NCBI GenBank assembly: GCA_910584075.1 | Contig: CAJTZI010000082.1 | Coordinates: 1 to 5,996, forward strand | DNA: 5,996 nt | Direction: 5' to 3' | Source of the DNA: an uncultured Oscillibacter sp. | GTDB lineage: Bacteria; Bacillota; Clostridia; Oscillospirales; Oscillospiraceae | Shown here: piece after piece, positions 1-5,169 of the stretch | Position numbering within the stretch: position 1 is the stretch's first letter | Layout: every line of letters starts with the position of its first letter | Made by a program: the position numbers and the translations under genes | Notes under the pieces: generated by a model | What the model was told of the DNA's origin: nothing | The model's input: the letters and a program-made list of their open reading frames with translations, nothing else | Database searches by the model: none

Positions 1-70
1 CGTATTTTGCCCTTTTGCTGTGGCCTTCGTCTTTGTAGGTCCTCTCTCGGCGCTTTTTGAATTTGCTCAT
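1..70 (-). CDS. Possible 5' end of an unrecognised basic protein, cut by the left edge
   Basis: On the minus strand an ATG at 70-68 opens a reading frame that stays open to the window edge (about 23 codons). It is very rich in Lys and Arg, beginning MSKFKKRRERTYKDEGHSKR. I do not recognise a family. For it: the plus-strand frames here look unnatural, being Cys-rich or full of codons rare in the neighbouring genes. Against it: the region is AT-richer than the neighbours, there is no convincing Shine-Dalgarno before the ATG (only TTCTATAA-type sequence), and 70 bases is too short for a coding test. If real, it diverges from the acetyltransferase gene with only 27 bases between the two starts. 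It could equally be non-coding leader of the acetyltransferase gene. Confidence 0.3.
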   Translation of the reverse strand, partial: MSKFKKRRERTYKDEGHSKRAKY

Positions 71-84
71 TTATAGAATCAGAA

Positions 85-90
85 AAGGAG
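85..90 (+). promoter_or_regulatory. Ribosome binding site that fixes the acetyltransferase start
   Basis: AAGGAG lies 7 bases before the ATG at 98-100 but only 1 base before the in-frame TTG at 92-94. This spacing makes the ATG the likely start and removes two residues from the longest possible protein. Confidence 0.8.
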
Positions 91-97
91 TTTGATT

Positions 98-748
98 ATG
101 GCGATTCCAGATCATACCAGAGTATACCCAAGAACCGGGGACACGCAGACCATATATTTGAAAAATGTGGTGGATGACCCGGCAATCCAGATCGGGGCGT
201 TTACCATTTACAACGACTTCGTCCGGGATCCCAGGGACTTTCAGAAGAACAACGTTCTCTACCACTACCCCATCAACCACGACCGCCTGTACATCGGAAA
301 ATTCTGTTCCATCGCCTGCGGCGCCCGTTTTCTCTTCAACAGCGCCAACCACACGCTGCGCTCCCTCTCCAATTACACCTTCCCCATTTTCTATGAAGCC
401 TGGGGGCACGACATGAGCCCCGCCGAGGCCTGGGACAACAAGGGGGACATTGTCATCGGGAACGACGTGTGGATCGGCTATGATGCCGTGATTCTGGCGG
501 GCGTCACCGTTGGCGACGGCGCGGTAATCGGCGCCCGAGCCATGGTGACAAAGGATGTGCCGCCCTATACCATTGTGGGCGGAGTTCCGGCCCATCCCAT
601 CCGAAAGCGGTTTCCCGATGAAACTGTAAAGGTCCTGCTGCGGCTGCGGTGGTGGGATTGGCCCCTGGAGCAGATTGCGGAGGGAATGCAGTTCATCCAG
701 CACGGTGACCTGGAGACCCTGACGGACCTGGCACAGCGCCGGACTTAA
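98..748 (+). CDS. Vat/CatB-family xenobiotic O-acetyltransferase (left-handed beta-helix)
   Basis: Predicted cytoplasmic acetyl-CoA-dependent O-acetyltransferase of 216 residues, the normal size for the xenobiotic acetyltransferase group (Vat streptogramin A and CatB/XAT chloramphenicol enzymes). Hexapeptide-repeat (left-handed beta-helix) sequence covers roughly residues 64-165. Vat-like landmarks are LYHYPI (54-59), YIGKFCSI (65-72), the SANHT segment with the presumed catalytic His85, GDIVIGNDVWIG (116-127), the VILAGVTVGDGAVIGA helix rungs (131-146), and the C-terminal RWWDWP block (184-189). The insertion after His85 is where this family closes over the acceptor substrate. The ATG at 98 is chosen for its AAGGAG; a TTG at 92 is possible. 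I see no clear promoter in the 97 bases upstream. Base composition resembles the neighbouring core genes, so there is no sign of recent transfer. The family assignment is firm. The acceptor (streptogramin A, chloramphenicol or another hydroxyl compound) cannot be settled from sequence, so no vat/cat symbol is given. Confidence 0.9.
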   Translation: MAIPDHTRVYPRTGDTQTIYLKNVVDDPAIQIGAFTIYNDFVRDPRDFQKNNVLYHYPINHDRLYIGKFCSIACGARFLFNSANHTLRSLSNYTFPIFYEAWGHDMSPAEAWDNKGDIVIGNDVWIGYDAVILAGVTVGDGAVIGARAMVTKDVPPYTIVGGVPAHPIRKRFPDETVKVLLRLRWWDWPLEQIAEGMQFIQHGDLETLTDLAQRRT

Positions 749-813
749 ATCTTTGTACAGCCCATTGTTGCCGGCAAACACAGTCTGCCACTGCAGAACC
801 GATCCTCAAAGCC

Positions 814-850
814 GGACAAGGACGTATCCACTCGGGATACGTCCTTGTCC
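814..850. terminator. Perfect 16-bp hairpin between convergent genes, probable bidirectional terminator
   Basis: The arms at 814-829 and 835-850 are exact reverse complements around a 5-base loop (ACTCG). The structure sits 65 bases after the acetyltransferase stop and one base beyond the tgt stop codon, where a shared terminator would be expected. The T tracts are poor: TTTATG on the plus strand after 850, and GGCTTTGAG on the minus strand. Intrinsic termination may therefore be inefficient, and the hairpin could act mainly as a 3'-end stabiliser. Confidence 0.65.
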
Positions 851-851
851 T

Positions 852-1985
852 TTATGCCCGTTCTTCCAGACGCCCGCTGTACCGGGAACGGAAGTCCGCA
901 AAGGTCCCCTCATCCAGGGTCTGCCGGATCCGGGTCATCAGCTCATTGTAAAAATACAGGTTATGGAGTACCGCCAGCCGCAGGGCCAGCACCTCGTCCG
1001 CCTTGAACAGATGCCGCAGGTAGGCCCGGGAGAACCGCTGGCACGCGGGACAGCCGCAGCTCTCACTGATAGGCCGCTCATCCACGGCGTATTTCTCATT
1101 CAGGATATTGACGGTGCCCTCCCAGGTGAAGAGCTTGCCGTGGCGGCCGTTGCGGGAGGGCATGACGCAGTCGAAGAAGTCCACCCCCCGGCTGACAGCC
1201 TCGATGATATTGCTGGGGGTACCCACCCCCATGAGGTAGCGGGGCTTCTCCCGCGGCATAAAGGGCTCCACCACGTCAATCATCTCATACATAACCTCCG
1301 CCGGCTCTCCAACGGCCAGTCCGCCGATGGCAAAGCCGTCACAGTCAATTTTGGCGATCTGGCGCATATGCCAGGCACGGAGGTCTGCGAAAGTGGCTCC
1401 CTGATTGATGCCGAAGAGCATCTGCCCGGGGTTCACCGTGTCCGGCAGGCCGTTGAGACGGTCGTGTTCCGCCTTGCACCGCTCCAGCCAGCGGAAGGTC
1501 CGCTCACAGCTCAGCTTGGCGTAGTCGTACTGAGCCGGGTTCTCCACGCACTCATCAAAGGCCATGGCAATGTCGCTGCCCAGATTGGACTGGATACGCA
1601 TGGACTCCTCCGGCCCCATGAAGATCTTCCGCCCGTCGATGTGGGAGGAGAAGTACACCCCCTCCTCCTTGATCTTCCGAAGACTTGCCAGAGAGAACAC
1701 CTGGAACCCGCCGGAGTCCGTCAGAATGGGGCCGTCCCAGTTCATAAATCTGTGCAGGCCGCCCATCTGCCGTACCAGCGCATCGCCGGGCCGCAGGTGC
1801 AGGTGATAGGTATTGCTGAGCTCAATCTGGCAGCCCACTTCTCGCAGGTCAAAGGCGGAGACTCCGCCTTTGATGGCCGCCTGGGTCCCCACGTTCATGA
1901 AGACGGGGGTCTGGACAACGCCGCCGTGAGCGCAGGAGAACTGGCCGCGGCGGGCGCGGCCCTCGGTTTTGAGAACTCTGAACAT
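852..1985 (-). CDS. tgt: tRNA-guanine(34) transglycosylase (queuine/preQ1 tRNA-ribosyltransferase)
   Basis: Swaps guanine 34 for preQ1 in tRNAs with GUN anticodons (Asp, Asn, His, Tyr), the committing tRNA step of queuosine synthesis. It has 377 residues, the usual bacterial length, in one TIM-barrel domain. Visible sites, matched by motif to the Zymomonas mobilis enzyme: general base Asp90 in TDSGGFQVFSL (89-99), base-pocket Asp144 and Cys146, Gln195, the GGLAVGE loop (221-227), nucleophile Asp272 in FFDCVMPSRNGRHG, and the zinc ligands Cys310, Cys312, Cys315 and His341. The Val of GGLAVGE (Val225) and Cys146 are the bacterial preQ1-type residues; the eukaryotic queuine enzyme has Gly at the Val position. 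This suggests preQ1 as substrate, though some Clostridia Tgt enzymes salvage queuine. Start: ATG with AAGGAG (1995-2000) 9 bases upstream. It is the last gene of the operon, 21 bases after the TfoX-C gene. Confidence 0.97.
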   Translation of the reverse strand: MFRVLKTEGRARRGQFSCAHGGVVQTPVFMNVGTQAAIKGGVSAFDLREVGCQIELSNTYHLHLRPGDALVRQMGGLHRFMNWDGPILTDSGGFQVFSLASLRKIKEEGVYFSSHIDGRKIFMGPEESMRIQSNLGSDIAMAFDECVENPAQYDYAKLSCERTFRWLERCKAEHDRLNGLPDTVNPGQMLFGINQGATFADLRAWHMRQIAKIDCDGFAIGGLAVGEPAEVMYEMIDVVEPFMPREKPRYLMGVGTPSNIIEAVSRGVDFFDCVMPSRNGRHGKLFTWEGTVNILNEKYAVDERPISESCGCPACQRFSRAYLRHLFKADEVLALRLAVLHNLYFYNELMTRIRQTLDEGTFADFRSRYSGRLEERA

Positions 1986-2006
1986 GGGCAGTTACTCCTT
2001 ATCTGA

Positions 2007-2258
2007 TCAAAGATTGTCGAAAAAGGACCGCAGCGCCGCCTTCTCCTCCTGGGACAGCGCCTTCTTGGGAATGCCGGCCTCCGCGCCGGCCAGAGCGGTA
2101 AGCTGGTGGAAGCAGGCGTTGGGGTCCACCTGGGCGCGGATGCGGAGGAACGCATCCCGGGTCCCCAGCTCCCGCAGCTGCTCCGGGGTGCCGACACCCA
2201 CCCGGCGCAGATTGTCCGCCAGCTTGGGGCCGATATTGGGCAGGTCCGTCAATTCCAT
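2007..2258 (-). CDS. Stand-alone TfoX C-terminal domain protein
   Basis: An 83-residue protein that matches the C-terminal domain of TfoX/Sxy almost end to end. The match includes the helix-hairpin-helix-like opening LPNIGPKLADNLRRVGV (6-22), TPEQLRELGTRDAFLRIR (24-41), the Asp-Pro-x-Ala-Cys turn (45-49), the LTALAGAEAGI helix (53-63), and a closing amphipathic helix after LSQEEKAAL. The N-terminal TfoX domain is absent and the gene has its own start, so it is a single-domain family member and not a visible truncation. In gamma-proteobacteria full-length TfoX/Sxy activates competence genes; the role of short versions in Firmicutes is not known to me. The ATG at 2258 has AGGAG 8 bases upstream. 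It begins 17 bases after queA and ends 21 bases before tgt, so it is almost certainly co-transcribed with them. The helix-hairpin-helix hints at nucleic-acid binding (inference). Confidence 0.88.
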   Translation of the reverse strand: MELTDLPNIGPKLADNLRRVGVGTPEQLRELGTRDAFLRIRAQVDPNACFHQLTALAGAEAGIPKKALSQEEKAALRSFFDNL

Positions 2259-2275
2259 GCAAACCTCTCCTCTGA

Positions 2276-3301
2276 TCAGTATAAAAACATGGCGTCGCCG
2301 AAGGAGAAAAAGCGGTATCTCTCATGGACAGCCTCCTGATAGGCCGCCAGAACGTGCTCCCGTCCGGCGAAGGCGGACACCAGCATGACCAGCGTGCTCT
2401 CCGGCAGATGGAAGTTGGTCACCAGGGCGTCGGTCACCTTGAAGCGGTAGCCGGGGTAGATGTAGATGTCCGTCCAGCCGCTTTTGGCCTCCATGTGCCC
2501 ATCCTCCTCCGCCCAGGACTCCAGCGTCCGGCAGGAGGTGGTGCCCACACAGACGCACCGGCCCCCGGCGGCTCTGGTGCGGTTGATCAGATCCGCTGTC
2601 TCCTGAGACAGGATGCAGTATTCGCTATGCATGGCATGATCTGTAATGTTTTCTTCCTTTACGGGGCGGAACGTGCCGAGGCCGACATGGAGGGTTACAT
2701 ATCCGATCCCTACGCCCTTGGCCGCAATGGCCTCTAAGAGCTCCGGCGTAAAGTGGAGGCCCGCCGTGGGGGCCGCCGCGCTTCCGTTGTGCCGGGAGTA
2801 GACCGTCTGATACCGCTCCTGGTCCTGCAGCTCCGCTTTGATGTAGGGCGGCAGGGGCATCTTGCCCAGCCGCTCTAGAACCTCCAGAAAGATTCCCTGA
2901 TAAGTGAAGTGGACGAGGCGGTTGCCGCCTTCGGCCTCCCCGGTCACCTCCGCCGCCAGTTCGCCATTTCCGAAGGACAGTCTGGTCCCGGGGCGCATCT
3001 TCCGGCCGGGCCGTACCAGGCACTCCCAGGTCCCATCCCCCCGGTCGGTGAGCAGCAGAACCTCGCAGGCGCCGCCGCCGGGAAGCCGTTGACCCAGAAG
3101 CCGGGCCGGCAAAACCCTGGAGTCGTTTAAGATCAGACAGTCGCCGGGGCGCAGAAAGTCCGGCAGCTCATAGAAGCGGTGATGCCCTGTCTCCCCGGTG
3201 GAGCGGTTCAGCGTCATCAGCCGGGAGGCGTCCCGCTGTTGAATGGGCGTTTGGGCAATCAGTTCCTGTGGAAGGTCATAGTAAAAATCGCTGGTCTTCA
3301 T
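2276..3301 (-). CDS. queA: S-adenosylmethionine:tRNA ribosyltransferase-isomerase
   Basis: Transfers and isomerises the ribosyl part of S-adenosylmethionine onto preQ1-modified tRNA to form epoxyqueuosine, the step after Tgt. It has 341 residues, matching the family. Signature blocks in order: MKTSDFYYDLPQELIAQ (1-17), NDSRVLPARL (59-68), PLPPYI (149-154), APTAGLHFT (177-185), HVGLGTFRPV (205-214), HSEY (225-228), and FHLPESTLVMLVSAFAG (297-313), ending with YRFFSFGDAM (329-338). The ATG at 3301 is chosen because homologues begin MKxSDF. An in-frame GTG at 3319 would add six residues and overlap the spoIID stop codon. The only Shine-Dalgarno-like stretch, GAGGAA, lies about 10 bases before the ATG and covers the end of spoIID, so translation is probably coupled to the upstream gene. 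The last step, epoxyqueuosine reduction (QueG or QueH), is not encoded here. Confidence 0.97.
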   Translation of the reverse strand: MKTSDFYYDLPQELIAQTPIQQRDASRLMTLNRSTGETGHHRFYELPDFLRPGDCLILNDSRVLPARLLGQRLPGGGACEVLLLTDRGDGTWECLVRPGRKMRPGTRLSFGNGELAAEVTGEAEGGNRLVHFTYQGIFLEVLERLGKMPLPPYIKAELQDQERYQTVYSRHNGSAAAPTAGLHFTPELLEAIAAKGVGIGYVTLHVGLGTFRPVKEENITDHAMHSEYCILSQETADLINRTRAAGGRCVCVGTTSCRTLESWAEEDGHMEAKSGWTDIYIYPGYRFKVTDALVTNFHLPESTLVMLVSAFAGREHVLAAYQEAVHERYRFFSFGDAMFLY

Positions 3302-3315
3302 ATCGCGTCCGTTCC

Positions 3316-4992
3316 TCACCGAATGGTGATGTCTGTATAGTAAAATTCCAGAATATCCTGATAATCATAGCCCTGTTCCGCCATGGACCGGGCACCGTAC
3401 TGGCTCATGCCCACATTGTGGCCGTTGCCCGTGCCGGTGATGGTAAAGCTGCCGTTGGAGGAGCCGGCGCTGGGCCGGGAGATGGTCCCTCCTCCTCCGC
3501 TGACCGCGGAGATGCCGGAGGAGGAGATGACGGAGGCGGAATCGCCTGAGAGTGTCCCCATGTTCCCTCCGCCAGAGATAACGAAGGCTCCGTTCAAAGA
3601 CGTCAGCTGCCCGCCACCGCTGACATAGACACTGCCGCCAGTGCCTGCGCTGCTGCCGTTGATGTCAAAGCGCAGGCTGCGGACGGATTTGTTGTAGGTG
3701 CTGCTGTAAAAAACGGTACGGCAGGTGTCGCCGCTGACGGTGGTAGACCCGCGGCTCCCCTCAAAGGTCACCTTTTTCACGTTGCCCATTGGGGTGTACT
3801 CAGAGATGTAGACATTTTGGACTGTGCCGATGGAGTAGCCCTTCTGCTCCAGAATCCACGTGAGCTCGTCCGCGCTGTATGTGACGGAGTAACTGTAATT
3901 GGGGATGGTGATCCGGGCCTCGTTGGGATCCGGCTTGCCGATGAGATACCCCGGGTCACCGCCGAAGACATTGGCGGAGTCCTCGGTGGCGCCGCCGTTG
4001 GAGGAGTGGTACACCGCATCCTTCACCAGCTCGCCCCGATAGTAGAGACACTCCCCCGCCGTGTTGTCCACGGCGTCATTGCTCTGGTCGCTGGGCCCTG
4101 CTCCGCCGCTGCCCAGGCCGTGGTAGACCTGACAGTCGGCACCGCCGCACACGTCAAAGCCATAGAGCGATGTGTGTTTGCTGTTGCCGTAGACAAAGGT
4201 GCGGGCGCAGACCGCCTGGGCCTCCAGTGCCGCCAGAGGCCAGTCGCCGTTCATCTCGTAGGGGATGACGCCCTTGACGTAACCCTCCACATCTACCACG
4301 TTGGAGACATTGATGTTCCCCCCGGTGACCCGGGCGTACTCAAAGCCTCCGGCGTATTTGTAGCCTTTGAACCAGGTGGAGGTCTCTCCTCTCCAGCCCT
4401 CAGGCTGTACGCCCAGGTTCCGGGCGCCGCCGCAGTCGAACTCGAAAAGAATCTCGTCTGTCCTGGTCACCGTTACCACAATGCCCGTGGAGGAGGACTG
4501 GGCCGCGCCGTGCCCACCATAGCGGTCCACGTCGTTTTCCGCCTCGCTCCGGGACTGGTAGCTGCCAATCCGCACCACAAACTCGCCGGAGATCCAGGCG
4601 GGATAGCCGCCGTACTCCCGGGCGGCGTCTGCGGCGTCCTCGTAGTCCCGGAAGCCCGTGAGCTCCACGTGCCACCCGCCCAGAAAACGGTAGCCGCCGG
4701 AGGGGATGTCCGGAGAATAAGCGCCGTTGCCGTTCATATAAATATCACCGGCAGCAGTCATGGAGATCTGGGTCTCGCCTGTCCGGCCCAGGGAACGGAA
4801 CTCCCGGTCCTCGTCAAACCAGCCAAATTCAAAGCCCTCTCCCAGGCTGTTTTCTAGGTTGGCGGAAAAGAGGGCATTGGAGCCGTACCAGAGCCCCACC
4901 TTCACCCAATCGTTCACCACCGCGGATGCGGAGACAGCGGACATTGAGAAAAAAGTCACAACGAACAGGGCTGTCAAAAGCAGTTTTTTCAT
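3316..4992 (-). CDS. Secreted SpoIID/LytB-family peptidoglycan lytic transglycosylase with SPOR-like region
   Basis: Predicted exported 558-residue protein. A signal peptide spans residues 1-24 (MKK, hydrophobic core, ASA before VVNDW). Residues about 105-160 resemble SPOR peptidoglycan-binding repeats (WHVELTGFRDYEDAADAA, then FVVRIGSYQSRSEAENDV). The SpoIID core starts near residue 218. It includes VEGYVKGVIPYEM with the presumed catalytic Glu246, AALEAQAVCARTF (254-266), a Cys282/Cys287 pair before QVY that resembles the zinc-site cysteines of SpoIID, YHSSNGGATEDSANVFGG (328-345), and a C-terminal GHNVGMSQYGA (524-534) followed by YDYQDILEFYY. Between the core and this tail lies a Gly/Ser-rich stretch (about 447-518). 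Well over the length of B. subtilis SpoIID, it may work in sporulation or in vegetative wall remodelling. The start at 4992 has GGGGAGG 4 bases upstream; a GTG at 5028 would put residues before the signal peptide. It is the first gene of the queA-tgt operon, with 14 bases to the queA ATG. Confidence 0.93.
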   Translation of the reverse strand: MKKLLLTALFVVTFFSMSAVSASAVVNDWVKVGLWYGSNALFSANLENSLGEGFEFGWFDEDREFRSLGRTGETQISMTAAGDIYMNGNGAYSPDIPSGGYRFLGGWHVELTGFRDYEDAADAAREYGGYPAWISGEFVVRIGSYQSRSEAENDVDRYGGHGAAQSSSTGIVVTVTRTDEILFEFDCGGARNLGVQPEGWRGETSTWFKGYKYAGGFEYARVTGGNINVSNVVDVEGYVKGVIPYEMNGDWPLAALEAQAVCARTFVYGNSKHTSLYGFDVCGGADCQVYHGLGSGGAGPSDQSNDAVDNTAGECLYYRGELVKDAVYHSSNGGATEDSANVFGGDPGYLIGKPDPNEARITIPNYSYSVTYSADELTWILEQKGYSIGTVQNVYISEYTPMGNVKKVTFEGSRGSTTVSGDTCRTVFYSSTYNKSVRSLRFDINGSSAGTGGSVYVSGGGQLTSLNGAFVISGGGNMGTLSGDSASVISSSGISAVSGGGGTISRPSAGSSNGSFTITGTGNGHNVGMSQYGARSMAEQGYDYQDILEFYYTDITIR

Positions 4993-5015
4993 GGAACCTC
5001 CCCATGGCCCCGACC

Positions 5016-5044
5016 TTGACGAAACCACAAAAGTATGTTAGTAT
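5016..5044 (+). promoter_or_regulatory. Candidate asd promoter with extended -10
   Basis: TTGACG (5016-5021), a 17-base spacer, then TAGTAT (5039-5044) preceded by TG at 5036-5037 (extended -10). The predicted start near 5051 leaves a leader of about 120 bases before asd. The -10 matches consensus at only four of six bases. An alternative -10, TATAGT at 5101-5106, lacks a good -35 box. Judged by eye only. Confidence 0.4.
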
Positions 5045-5050
5045 ACATAC
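5033..5050. repeat. 18-bp inverted repeat, candidate operator
   Basis: Arms GTATGT (5033-5038) and ACATAC (5045-5050) are exact reverse complements around six bases. The repeat covers the candidate asd -10 and lies in the leader of the spoIID operon, a position from which a bound repressor could affect both directions. On the minus strand it is followed by TTTT, but the stem is short and AT-rich, so a terminator is unlikely. The regulator is unknown. Confidence 0.4.
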
Positions 5051-5098
5051 AAATGTCCGCCTTGGAAATACAGGGCTGATTTTTCCTGAGTAAACAAC

Positions 5099-5127
5099 AT
5101 TATAGTACAAAACGGCGCTGGAATCAA
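5099..5127 (-). promoter_or_regulatory. Sigma-A-like promoter of the spoIID-queA-tfoX_C-tgt operon
   Basis: Read on the minus strand: TTGATT (5127-5122), a 17-base spacer, then a perfect TATAAT (5104-5099). The predicted start near 5092 gives a leader of about 100 bases before the spoIID ATG at 4992. This is the best promoter match in the window and points to vegetative expression of the operon. Confidence 0.7.
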
Positions 5128-5155
5128 CACAAAAAGACGCCGGAACAAACACAGC

Positions 5156-5161
5156 AGGAGG
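5156..5161 (+). promoter_or_regulatory. Ribosome binding site of asd
   Basis: A perfect AGGAGG lies 5 bases before the ATG at 5167 and 8 bases before the ATG at 5170. The wider spacing favours the second ATG, though either can be used. Confidence 0.8.
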
Positions 5162-5169
5162 AGCATATG

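Noticed and set aside
71..781. A 236-codon open frame on the minus strand
   Set aside because: Antisense to the acetyltransferase, whose hexapeptide repeats and His85 context are unmistakable.
753..2006. A 417-codon open frame on the plus strand
   Set aside because: It is antisense to tgt, whose catalytic and zinc-binding residues are all present. Long antisense frames are usual in GC-rich genes, and this one has no family resemblance.
3302..3319. GTG start for queA at 3319
   Set aside because: It would add six residues that I would not expect in the family, whose members begin MKxSDF, and the resulting length would exceed the usual 341.
3817..4857. A 346-codon open frame on the plus strand
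   Set aside because: Antisense to the SpoIID-like gene, with Val/Gly/Ala-rich shadow composition, no ribosome binding site and no recognisable motif.
4993..5098. Possible preQ1 riboswitch in the leader of the queA-tgt operon
   Set aside because: The leader has neither the short preQ1-I hairpin with its A-rich tail nor any other aptamer core I can recognise. These late-step genes are also not the usual targets.
5051..5166. Possible lysine riboswitch before asd
   Set aside because: The leader is too short for the roughly 170-base aptamer and shows none of its conserved helices.
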